Translations under genes and position numbers: made by a program
Shown here: piece after piece, positions 24,142-33,062 of the stretch
Layout: the number at the start of each line of letters is the position of its first letter
Position numbering within the stretch: position 1 is the stretch's first letter
The notes under the pieces: generated by a model
The model's database searches: none
Seen by the model: only the letters and a program-made list of their open reading frames with translations
What the model was told of the DNA's origin: nothing
Source of the DNA: UBA5364 sp050259235
GTDB taxonomy: Bacteria > Bacillota_I > Bacilli_A > RF39 > UBA660
Assembly (NCBI GenBank): GCA_050259235.1
Contig: JBLNAG010000001.1
Location: forward strand, 1 to 64,000
Length of the DNA stretch: 64,000 nucleotides
Direction of reading: 5' to 3'

Positions 24142-27100
24142 ATGAACAAAAAAGGATTCACATTACTAGAACTAATGGCAATAATAATATTGTTAGGAAT
24201 AATTGCTAGTATTGTTGTCCCAATAATTTTGAGTATATTTACTAGAGCAAGGGAAGCTGCTTTTTTAGATACTGCATATGGACTAATGAAAGCATCAGAA
24301 TATGAATATGTAAATAATTTGATAAAGGGTAAGGAAGCAACCGAATTAAAAGTATATTACCCACAAGATAAAGATAGATTAAAAGCATCAGGGCAAATGC
24401 CAGATGGTGGTGGAATTATCATGTCAAAAACCGGAGAAATAACTCTGGGTCTTTGGAGTGATACAGTAGGAAAATGTGCTGTAAAAAGTTATGATGAAAT
24501 AGAAGTAAGATATGATGAATCAATTCTTACTAAAGAAGATTGTATGTCAGGAGGCCCAACAGAAATTACAACTGAGATGTGGGATGGATGGATAACACTT
24601 ACATTGTTTTACCCGGCTGATTCTACTGATAGGCAATGGCGACTAGGCAATCCAGGAGAAGTAAGAACTGAAGGATCATTTATGTGGCAAGACTACACAG
24701 GTCCTATTATAGTCCCACTATCAAGAGTAGAAGATATATGGATAAAGTATAAGATAGATAACCAAGAAGTAACAATTCCACCAGCTGGGACATTACTAGT
24801 GGATATTATCCCAGATAGTTATGGAAGTAAATTAGTTGATAAAGTAAAAGTAAAGATAAACTATGATGAATCTGCGACAACAAAAGAATATCGAGTAGGA
24901 AATAGTGATTGGCAGCCATATAATGGTGAGTTTACAGTTACTGAGAACTGTATGATAGAAGCAAGAGCGAAGAAAGCAGATAATGTTTATGATGCCAATG
25001 GTAATTTATTATTAGCAAGAAATATTGTTGGAAGAGATGCGGTATATATTGGAAATATTGGAGTAGAAGAAATAGATATACCAGCACCAACCATTGAAAG
25101 ATTAGATCCAATAAGTGGTGATGAAGTAGCTAGAGTAAGAGTTACATATCCAGAAAGTGCTAGTCAAAAAATATATAAGATAAACTATGGGTTAGAACAA
25201 ACTTATTCACAAGAAATAAGTATAAAAAAATATGGAACATATGTGATAGCTTATTATTATGATGCAAATGGAAAAAGGTCAAATTCAAGGTCAATTCTGA
25301 TAAATGAAAAATTTGATGGGGCAGGAAATTATGATCCATTACCCCCAAGAAACCCAGGAGATCCAATTCCTGTGGATCCAATATATATTGTTCCGGCACC
25401 TATAGTTTCAGTGAATCCTCCTACACTTACAACATCAGTACAAGTAAGTGTAGTATCACCTGCCAATGCTGATAGAGTATATATAAAATTAGGAACTGGG
25501 AGTTATGTACCATATACAGGACCAGTGACAGTAACTAGTAATATGCAAATATCTGCTTATTATATAACATATGAAGGAGAAAAATCAGATATAGGGTATG
25601 GTAGAGTAAGCAATATCAAACAAAATAATAGACCATATTTATCAATTAACGCTGATCCATATCCATATCCAGGCTCATTTGGAGCAAAAAATGTTGTAGT
25701 TACTCTAGATTATAGTGATGCTGATAAAGTAGAATATAGCTTAGATGGAGTAGTTTTTGTGCCATATACAAATGCATTTAGTATTAGTCAAAATATGAGA
25801 ATATATGGGCGTGCTACTAATTCATATGGTACAACTACTGCCGAACTAGATATAACTAATATTGGTTATATGGTGCCACCAGCTCCAAAAGATAATCTAT
25901 TAGTAACAATAACAGCTGCCCCAGAACCATTAGTATCAAAGACTTTAACAGATAAGGTGCTAATAAAGATTGAATATGATAAAAGAACGGATAAGAAGTA
26001 CTATTCACTTGGAAAATATGGACCTCTAGTAGAATATACTGGTGAATTTGAGGTAACTTCAAATACGACAATATATGCATATGCATTAAGTGAAAATGGT
26101 AAAGGACAGGCATCAAAAAAAATAGATAATATTTCTAGTGGTATTGCGGAACCAAATATTATTGGAAATCCGGTTAATACAGTTCAAACATCCAAGACAA
26201 ATATTACTATTGAATATGATAAAAATGCCACTATCAAAAGATATAGTGTAAATGGAGGACCATTAAGAGATTATACTAGCTCTTTTGATGTAACAACTAA
26301 TGGTGAAATATATGCATATAGTAAAAATGCATTGGGTCAATCATCAGAATCAACGTATGACGTAACAAATATCATATCACCACCACCTACATTCGTTATT
26401 GATATGGGAGATTATTTCATACTAAAATTAAATTATCCCCCAAATTCAAAAGGAAGAGAATATAAATTTACTAAAGCAGGAGTTTGGAAACCATATAATG
26501 AAGTCGGAATTTTACTTATAAAGCCCCAATATAAAGATCAATTATTAAATAGTAGTAATGAGTTAAAAATAAAAATTAGAAATGAAAACGGGGACGAAAT
26601 CGATTTTAGTGGTGATTGGTACGTACTCGATTTTGGAATAAGTGACATTAAAGAATATATCTTTATGAGATGGGATAGAACAACCCCACCTGCGCCACAA
26701 ATAATTCCAGATAAATTAGAACCAACAGCTGAAGTAAATGTGACTATTTTATATGATAGTAGTTTAGTTAAAAAACAATATAAAGTAGTAGGACCAGACG
26801 GTACAATCATTAGTGATTATGGTACATATAATGGCAAATTTAAGATAACTAAAAACAATACTATAATATATGCTCGTGGTCAAGATGATGCTGAAGTATG
26901 GTCAATAGAAGTCATTTATAAAATAACAAATATTGATGAAGAACAACCGGTAATCAAATTGACAACAGATTTAGTAACAGCAACAAGAAAACTAGGAATT
27001 AAAGTAGATGTTACAGATGACGTAGAGGTAGCTAAAGTGAAATGGGCTAAAGGTGTATTAGGAGAAAGTTATTTTGCAACTGGTGGCACTGAAATACCAA

Positions 27101-29808
27101 ATAATACTATTGTAAATATAACTGAGAATGCATACTATACTTTCTATGCAGAAGATGGAGTAGGTAATAAACAAGTTTATACAATCAATGTAGAAAACGT
27201 AGATCTAACACCACCTATTATAGAAATAACAGCAACTCCAGAGGATGTGGTAGGACTAAATTCTCTAGTAACAATTAATTTTGGAGATTCAACGACTAAA
27301 CAATATAAGATAGGAAATGGAACCACATGGACAAATTATACTGCACCTTTTAATGTAACATCTTATAATGTATTATCAGGTAACTTACAAAATGCAGATG
27401 AAACTGTGACAATATTTGCTAAAGGAAAAGATAGTTTAGGTAATGAAGTAACAGTTTCAAAGAAACTAGTTAATCTAGACTTAGATATGCCTGCATCTCC
27501 AGTAATTACTTCGAATGCTGGATATGCTATATTAGCATCATATGGTATAACTGTAGATGCAACAACGGTCATATCATATGATAATAGAACTGACATTGAT
27601 AACTATTATAGTATTGATAATGGAGTAACATGGATAAAATATACTGGGTCATTTCAAATGGCAAGTGGAACAATAAGAGCAAAAAGTGTTAAGAGAACAA
27701 CAGGATTAGAAGTATCTGTTACTAAGACAATTGGAATGCCTAGTGATGCTATAACGACACTTGCTTATGATAAAAATGATTCAACAGGAGTAAGTGCTGC
27801 TACCGGGTTGAATTACTATATGATAGTTGATGATAGTATGCAAGGAAACAAAATACGTGTTAAATGGCAAATGGTATACACCATTGGACGTATAAGATTT
27901 TTAGATGCAAATAAAATAGAAATAAGTAACATAACTAGAAATCCAAACGCCAATACAAACCTTACAGTGGACGAAATTTATACTATCCCACTAAACACTA
28001 AATGGATAAAATATGAAGGAACAATAAGTGGTGGAGGATATACTAATTACTTATATGAAATACAACCAAGTAATGAACCAACATTTGCCGCAACTAATGG
28101 TTATATGTTGCTACATGCAGATCCAACAAAACAAATTAAACAACCATATCAAATGGTAACGATAAATTATTTTGCGACTAGTGTTCAAAGATTATATCGA
28201 ATTGGAACTACTGGAGAATGGTTAAATTATATTGATCAACCTATCAAATTAAATCAAGGTGAAATTGTATATGCTAAAGGAATTGATCAGTATGGTAATG
28301 AAACGAGAACAACACCAAGTTATACTGCAAATGTAACAGACGCCATAACTTCAGGAGCTTTAGATGGTAATGATTCAACGTCAATGAGTGCTGCTACTGG
28401 TTTAAATTATTATATGGCCGTTGATGAAAGTATGCAGGGAAACAGAATACGTGTTAAGTGGCAAATGGTATATACTATTGGGCGTATAAGATTTTTAGAT
28501 GTCAATAAACAAGAAATAAGTAACATAACTAGAAATCCAAGTGCCAATACAAATCTTACAGTGGATGAAAATTATATCATCCCATTAAACACCAAATGGA
28601 TAAAATATGAAGGAACCATAAGTGGTGGTGGATATACAAATTATCTATATGAAATTCAGCCAGCTAATGAGCCAACCTTTGCAGCAACTAGTGGATATAT
28701 GTTGTTACATACTGATCAATCTAAACAGATTAAAAAACCTTATCAAATGATAACAATAAGTTATTATACGACTAGTGTTCAAAGATTATATCGAATTGGA
28801 ACTACTGGAGAATGGTTGAATTATAATAATCAACCTGTCAAATTAAATCAAGGTGAAACTATATATGCTAAAGGTATTGATAAATATGGTAATGAATCAA
28901 GAATAATTCCAAGTTATACTGCTTCTATTCCAGATGCTATTAATCCTGAGGCTACGGATGGTAACGATGGAACTGCTCACTGGTATCTAAGTACAACTAA
29001 ATATATAGATATTGATCCTAGTGTTCAAGGAAAAACGATTAGATTAAAACTAGATGCTGGCCGTGCAGCAAGTACAATGACTTATTTAAATAGTTCGGGT
29101 AATGCAATATCAACTGTTGATACTAAATTTACTGGAGAGAGAACTTATGTCATACCAGCAGGAACAACCAGACTGGCTATTTATACAGGTGGTGGATATT
29201 CAGATGGATTATACATCTATGAGATTCAAATTGCTAATGAACCAGTATTAACAACTACTAATAAATACATCTTATTGCATGCAAATCCGGCTCAGCAAAT
29301 TAATACACCATATCAAATGGTAACTATAAATTACTTCCCAACAAGTGTACAAAAACTATATCGCATTGGTACAACAGGTAATTGGTTAGAATACACTAGT
29401 CCTGTGAAAGTTAATCAGGGTGAGACAATATATGCTAAAGGAATTGATCAATATGGTAATGAAACTAGAATTACTGTAAGTCTTACCGCTAATGTGGCAG
29501 ATGCTATATTATCACCTGCTGTTGATGGAAATGATACGACAGCTTATTGGTATATAAGTACAACTAAATATATTGATATTGATCCTAGTGTTCAAGGAAA
29601 AACAATTAGATTAAAAATAAATGCTGGACGTGCAGCTTGTACAATGTCATATTTAGATAGTTCGGGTAATGTAATATCAACTGTTGATACTAAATTTTCT
29701 GGAGAGAGAACTTATGTCATACCAGCAGGAACAACCAGACTGGCTATTTATACAGGTGGTGGATATTCAGATGGACTATCCGTCTATGAGATTCAAGTTA
29801 TGCCTTAA
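24142..29808 (+). CDS. Giant prepilin-like repeat protein (1888 residues)
   Basis: N-terminus MNKKG/FTLLELMAIIILLGI is a prepilin signal with Glu+5, followed by a pilin-like head to about residue 140. The rest is a long array of beta domains: many contain a Y-S/R-x-G-xx-W/P-xx-Y-x-G/A-x-F pattern (for example YSLDGVVFVPYTNAF, YRVGNSDWQPYNGEF), typical of chitobiase C-terminal/Fn3-associated domains. The last third has four near-repeats of about 190 residues with GGGYTNYLYEIQP or GGGYSDGLYIYEIQ and LYRIGTTGEWLNY. It is more than ten times the size of an ordinary pilin, so it is likely a rare tip adhesin or a wall-spanning fibre. ATG 24142 follows AGGTGA. Confidence 0.85.
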   Translation: MNKKGFTLLELMAIIILLGIIASIVVPIILSIFTRAREAAFLDTAYGLMKASEYEYVNNLIKGKEATELKVYYPQDKDRLKASGQMPDGGGIIMSKTGEITLGLWSDTVGKCAVKSYDEIEVRYDESILTKEDCMSGGPTEITTEMWDGWITLTLFYPADSTDRQWRLGNPGEVRTEGSFMWQDYTGPIIVPLSRVEDIWIKYKIDNQEVTIPPAGTLLVDIIPDSYGSKLVDKVKVKINYDESATTKEYRVGNSDWQPYNGEFTVTENCMIEARAKKADNVYDANGNLLLARNIVGRDAVYIGNIGVEEIDIPAPTIERLDPISGDEVARVRVTYPESASQKIYKINYGLEQTYSQEISIKKYGTYVIAYYYDANGKRSNSRSILINEKFDGAGNYDPLPPRNPGDPIPVDPIYIVPAPIVSVNPPTLTTSVQVSVVSPANADRVYIKLGTGSYVPYTGPVTVTSNMQISAYYITYEGEKSDIGYGRVSNIKQNNRPYLSINADPYPYPGSFGAKNVVVTLDYSDADKVEYSLDGVVFVPYTNAFSISQNMRIYGRATNSYGTTTAELDITNIGYMVPPAPKDNLLVTITAAPEPLVSKTLTDKVLIKIEYDKRTDKKYYSLGKYGPLVEYTGEFEVTSNTTIYAYALSENGKGQASKKIDNISSGIAEPNIIGNPVNTVQTSKTNITIEYDKNATIKRYSVNGGPLRDYTSSFDVTTNGEIYAYSKNALGQSSESTYDVTNIISPPPTFVIDMGDYFILKLNYPPNSKGREYKFTKAGVWKPYNEVGILLIKPQYKDQLLNSSNELKIKIRNENGDEIDFSGDWYVLDFGISDIKEYIFMRWDRTTPPAPQIIPDKLEPTAEVNVTILYDSSLVKKQYKVVGPDGTIISDYGTYNGKFKITKNNTIIYARGQDDAEVWSIEVIYKITNIDEEQPVIKLTTDLVTATRKLGIKVDVTDDVEVAKVKWAKGVLGESYFATGGTEIPNNTIVNITENAYYTFYAEDGVGNKQVYTINVENVDLTPPIIEITATPEDVVGLNSLVTINFGDSTTKQYKIGNGTTWTNYTAPFNVTSYNVLSGNLQNADETVTIFAKGKDSLGNEVTVSKKLVNLDLDMPASPVITSNAGYAILASYGITVDATTVISYDNRTDIDNYYSIDNGVTWIKYTGSFQMASGTIRAKSVKRTTGLEVSVTKTIGMPSDAITTLAYDKNDSTGVSAATGLNYYMIVDDSMQGNKIRVKWQMVYTIGRIRFLDANKIEISNITRNPNANTNLTVDEIYTIPLNTKWIKYEGTISGGGYTNYLYEIQPSNEPTFAATNGYMLLHADPTKQIKQPYQMVTINYFATSVQRLYRIGTTGEWLNYIDQPIKLNQGEIVYAKGIDQYGNETRTTPSYTANVTDAITSGALDGNDSTSMSAATGLNYYMAVDESMQGNRIRVKWQMVYTIGRIRFLDVNKQEISNITRNPSANTNLTVDENYIIPLNTKWIKYEGTISGGGYTNYLYEIQPANEPTFAATSGYMLLHTDQSKQIKKPYQMITISYYTTSVQRLYRIGTTGEWLNYNNQPVKLNQGETIYAKGIDKYGNESRIIPSYTASIPDAINPEATDGNDGTAHWYLSTTKYIDIDPSVQGKTIRLKLDAGRAASTMTYLNSSGNAISTVDTKFTGERTYVIPAGTTRLAIYTGGGYSDGLYIYEIQIANEPVLTTTNKYILLHANPAQQINTPYQMVTINYFPTSVQKLYRIGTTGNWLEYTSPVKVNQGETIYAKGIDQYGNETRITVSLTANVADAILSPAVDGNDTTAYWYISTTKYIDIDPSVQGKTIRLKINAGRAACTMSYLDSSGNVISTVDTKFSGERTYVIPAGTTRLAIYTGGGYSDGLSVYEIQVMP
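27745..29805 (+). repeat. Tandem repeats at the C-terminus of the giant prepilin
   Basis: Units begin at 27745, 28339, 28933 and 29500 (periods 594, 594 and 567 bases; the last is a half unit). Units 1-2 share SAATGLNYYM; units 3-4 share TTKYIDIDPSVQGKTIRLK. The connecting half (LLHA...YRIGTTG...YAKGID) is common to units 1-3. Confidence 0.85.
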
Positions 29809-29923
29809 TAGTAACAATATTATAATATTTTTCCTATGTTTATGGTATTATTATAGAATTCTATTCATTTTTAACTAATTGTATATATTTTGTTGTTTTA
29901 GAACAATATATAAAAGTAATCAT

Positions 29924-29957
29924 AAAAAAAGATATAATCAATTATATCTTTTTTTCT
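29924..29957. terminator. Terminator after the giant prepilin gene
   Basis: Near-perfect palindrome with A7 and T7 ends around GATATAAT/ATTATATC; usable in both directions. Confidence 0.8.
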
Positions 29958-29973
29958 TCATTTTAAAATGAAG
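29956..29973. repeat. 18-bp perfect palindrome
   Basis: CTTCATTTTAAAATGAAG directly after the terminator; it may be a second stem-loop or a protein site. The rest of 29809-30078 is AT-rich and holds only the terminator and a promoter. Confidence 0.4.
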
Positions 29974-30025
29974 ATAAGTGCATATTATATTAGTAGATTA
30001 ACAGTCACAAATTGTCGAATAATGA

Positions 30026-30054
30026 TTGATAAAAAGAATATATTTTGATATAAT
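30026..30054 (+). promoter_or_regulatory. SigA-type promoter of the 30079-32434 pair
   Basis: TTGATA, 17-bp spacer, consensus TATAAT at 30049-30054. Confidence 0.75.
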
Positions 30055-30078
30055 TAATCAGTTAGATAGGTGAATTAT

Positions 30079-31440
30079 ATGTCAGGAAAAGAAAAGAAAA
30101 TTAAATCAAAGATGAGTATATTAGAATTAGGTTTTACGATATTTAGTATTGTTTTTTTAGTAGGTTTTACTATATTTTATGGTTATAGAGCAGTACATTA
30201 CTATCAAGTATTTAATCCTAAAAAATCTACTGGGGAAACTACTGAATTAATGGGAATTACATTACGTAAAAGTAATCCAGTTGTATATGAAGGAAATGGT
30301 TTATATAGTATTGGCGGTAATTTTGTTTTTAAAGGTGAAGTAGATAATAATTATGTAAAATATTCTAATATTTTATGGCGCATAATTAAGATAAATCAAG
30401 ACAATAGTGTTGTTTTAGTAACAGATGATTATGTTAATAATTTAATGTGGGATTATGATAATACTGATTATAGTAAATCAAATATTAGAGACTGGTTAGT
30501 TTCTGGTGGTGAAAATACAGGCATATTTGAAAAAACACTATATGATAAAGAAAAATACTTAATACCTAATGTTGTTTGCTTAGATAAAGTTGATGAATTA
30601 AAGAATTTCACTTGTAATGAAAAAAGTACTACTGATTATGTCAGTTTACTTAATTTATCAGATTATTTAAATACTATTCAAGAAGATGAAAGTTACATTA
30701 ATAACACACCAAACATTTGGTTAGGAACAGCTAGTGATGATGAAAAAGTATGGCATATTTCAGAAGGTAGTGTTTCAAAAAGTCCAGCAAATAGTGGGTA
30801 TGCTATAAAACCTGTTATTACTTTAAAAGGAACTAACATTATTCAAAGTGGTAAAGGAACAAAAGATGATCCATACATTATTGAATCATCTAATGATAAA
30901 AAATTAAGAACATATTCATATGTAAAATTAGATGATGATATATGGAGAGTATATGAAGAAAATAATGATAATGTTCGTTTAATATATGATGGTTATTTAG
31001 GTGGAGTATTTAATACTTATAGTTTTAGTTCTAATAATAATAAATATGATGTTGATGTTAATTATTCTTTAGCAAAATATTTAAATACAAATTTCTATAA
31101 CTCAATTTCATATAAGGATTTATTAATTGATTGTGATTGGTATACAGGAGATTATACTGATGATAGTAAATATGACTATAAAAATGTGTATAGTGATAAA
31201 GTTACTGCTAAGGTTGGACTATATAATGTAGCTGATATAAAAATTGATAGTACTATCAGCAATTACTTTTTCTTAACACCAGCTGATGATGGAAAAATAT
31301 ATTCATTTAATAATGATGAAAATTTATTTTCTTCTAAAACGACATATATTAAGAAGTTAAGACCAGCAATATGTATAGAAAAAACAAAAATAACTAGTGG
31401 TGATGGTACTAAAGACAGTCCATATGAGTTGGAGGGATAA
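30079..31440 (+). CDS. Membrane-anchored surface protein with two copies of an unknown domain
   Basis: 453 residues. After a cytoplasmic basic stretch there is one membrane helix (LGFTIFSIVFLVGFTIFYGY, about residues 18-37). The exported part is an internal duplication: each half has an early (I/V)KYSNILWRIIKI / VKLDDDIWRVYEE strand and ends with SGKGTKDDPYIIE or SGDGTKDSPYELE. This G-x-GTKD-x-PY ending is the clearest signature. The first half carries a Cys pair (NVVCLDK and FTCNEK). Function is unknown; a cell-surface role is inferred. ATG 30079 follows AGGTG. Its end supplies the GGAGGG ribosome site of the next gene. Confidence 0.7.
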   Translation: MSGKEKKIKSKMSILELGFTIFSIVFLVGFTIFYGYRAVHYYQVFNPKKSTGETTELMGITLRKSNPVVYEGNGLYSIGGNFVFKGEVDNNYVKYSNILWRIIKINQDNSVVLVTDDYVNNLMWDYDNTDYSKSNIRDWLVSGGENTGIFEKTLYDKEKYLIPNVVCLDKVDELKNFTCNEKSTTDYVSLLNLSDYLNTIQEDESYINNTPNIWLGTASDDEKVWHISEGSVSKSPANSGYAIKPVITLKGTNIIQSGKGTKDDPYIIESSNDKKLRTYSYVKLDDDIWRVYEENNDNVRLIYDGYLGGVFNTYSFSSNNNKYDVDVNYSLAKYLNTNFYNSISYKDLLIDCDWYTGDYTDDSKYDYKNVYSDKVTAKVGLYNVADIKIDSTISNYFFLTPADDGKIYSFNNDENLFSSKTTYIKKLRPAICIEKTKITSGDGTKDSPYELEG

Positions 31441-31441
31441 C

Positions 31442-32434
31442 ATGAGAAAAAGTACAATTGTATTGATTGTTCTAGATGTATTAGCATTAATTGGTTTTTT
31501 CTTAACGTATGGGCCAATAAATTACTTTAGAAATTTACTTATCACTACAGCTATGAATACCATGACTCATCAATATTTTGCATATATATTTTATACTGAT
31601 GAAATGATTAGTAAAGTATTAAGTAAAAATTATTTTGTTAAAATTGATGAAGATATAAATCTAGATGATATTGTTATTGATACTGATCCAAAAGATCATT
31701 ATGATAATGAATATGATGAAGCAATATTAGAAAGAACCCCAGGTAATGATGATTATAAGATTATCAATATAAAGATTGGTAATTCTACTGGATATTTAGT
31801 GGCAATATATGATCCGTCAAAAGTTAAAACTATTAGTCAAGAAAAACTCGGAACAGAAAATGGAGAACGTATTTTAACAATGTGTCAACGTGAAGGTGGC
31901 CTAGTTTGTATTAATGGTGGTGGGTTCAAAGATCCTGAAGGTACTGGTAGTGGTATTCCATTAGGACCAGTAATTAAAGAAGGAAAGATCATATGGGATG
32001 ATGGGGTAACAAGTGAACTTATTGGATTTAATGAAGATGATAAGCTTGTCCTAGTTAAATCTAATGCTCAAGATGCATTGAACAAATATAAATTACGTGA
32101 TGCATTGCAATTTGGCCCATTCTTAATTGTTAATGGTAAGCCAATGGAAATAGTAGGGGATCCTTGGGGATATGCACCTCGTGTTGCTATTGCCCAAAGA
32201 AAAGATGGGATTGTGTTATTTTTAGTTGCTGATGGTGAAAACTATACTAACGGAGCAACCTTAAAGAATATGATTGATGTGTTACTTAAGTATGGAGCGC
32301 ATAACGCTGCTAATTTAGATGGTGGTCATTCAACAACCTTAATAGTAAAAGGACAGTTGTATAATAATCCACCTGCTTTAGCTAAAAAACAAGGTGGTCG
32401 CTACGTTGTTAATGGTTTTGGTTTAATTCCCTAG
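31442..32434 (+). CDS. Phosphodiester glycosidase family protein (NAGPA-like), membrane-anchored
   Basis: 330 residues: an N-terminal membrane helix (STIVLIVLDVLALIGFFLTYG) and an extracellular PF09992-type domain. Diagnostic stretches are VCINGGGFKDPEGTGSGIPLG, ALQFGPFLIVNGK, GYAPRVAIAQRKDG and the C-terminal NLDGGHSTTLIVKG. The family includes the uncovering enzyme (N-acetylglucosamine-1-phosphodiester alpha-N-acetylglucosaminidase) and exopolysaccharide-associated proteins, so cleavage or editing of a sugar-phosphodiester surface polymer is the natural guess. It is coupled to the 30079 gene with one base between, and its 3' end overlaps the convergent gene by 12 bases. Confidence 0.85.
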   Translation: MRKSTIVLIVLDVLALIGFFLTYGPINYFRNLLITTAMNTMTHQYFAYIFYTDEMISKVLSKNYFVKIDEDINLDDIVIDTDPKDHYDNEYDEAILERTPGNDDYKIINIKIGNSTGYLVAIYDPSKVKTISQEKLGTENGERILTMCQREGGLVCINGGGFKDPEGTGSGIPLGPVIKEGKIIWDDGVTSELIGFNEDDKLVLVKSNAQDALNKYKLRDALQFGPFLIVNGKPMEIVGDPWGYAPRVAIAQRKDGIVLFLVADGENYTNGATLKNMIDVLLKYGAHNAANLDGGHSTTLIVKGQLYNNPPALAKKQGGRYVVNGFGLIP

Positions 32435-32962
32435 ATAATAGGTATTAATACCATACAATTTATCTTTTTTATCATAAAAAAGATCTGTTTTAAAAGGATA
32501 ATATGTTAAATAACCAAAAGCAATAAAAGTTATAATAATCAAAATACAAGAAATGATATCTAAATGAATATTATTTCTTTTTTGTATATAATAATTAATC
32601 ATTTCAGCAATTATAATAACAATTAAGAGAATTAGTATACTGATCATTAATTTTTCTCCTAGTATATAATAAAATGGTAAATATATAGTTAAATATATAG
32701 GAATACTTATAAAAGCACTCACAAATAAAGCTAATAAGAAGTTGTTAAATCTAATTTCATATTTTAATAATAAATAATAATCAATTACACCATAAAAGAT
32801 AATAGGTGTATATAGTAATTTCATATGTTCCCATACACTTTCATTAACGGGAAAGAATATAGCAAAGACAGGATTTGGAAACCATTCATATAAAAAGTGG
32901 AATGGAAATGCTAATAAAAAGACTGCAATAACTGCAATAAACTTTGTTTTAATATGATTCAT
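32423..32962 (-). CDS. DUF6512-type integral membrane protein
   Basis: 179 residues with about five membrane helices. Conserved features are FPFHFLYEWFPN near residues 20-31 and FFPVNESVWEHMKLLYTP near 37-54, which I recognise as the small DUF6512 family of unknown function. The ribosome site AAGGAGG is close upstream of the ATG at 32962. It converges with the glycosidase gene and diverges from dnaG. Confidence 0.75.
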   Translation of the reverse strand: MNHIKTKFIAVIAVFLLAFPFHFLYEWFPNPVFAIFFPVNESVWEHMKLLYTPIIFYGVIDYYLLLKYEIRFNNFLLALFVSAFISIPIYLTIYLPFYYILGEKLMISILILLIVIIIAEMINYYIQKRNNIHLDIISCILIIITFIAFGYLTYYPFKTDLFYDKKDKLYGINTYYLGN

Positions 32963-33062
32963 AGATCCTCCTTATATTAGTTTATGTAAATTTAAAAAAA
33001 TAATCAAAGAAAAAAGGATAATGAAAAGTTTTGTCGTATATTTATATTAGGAGAGTTGTTAT

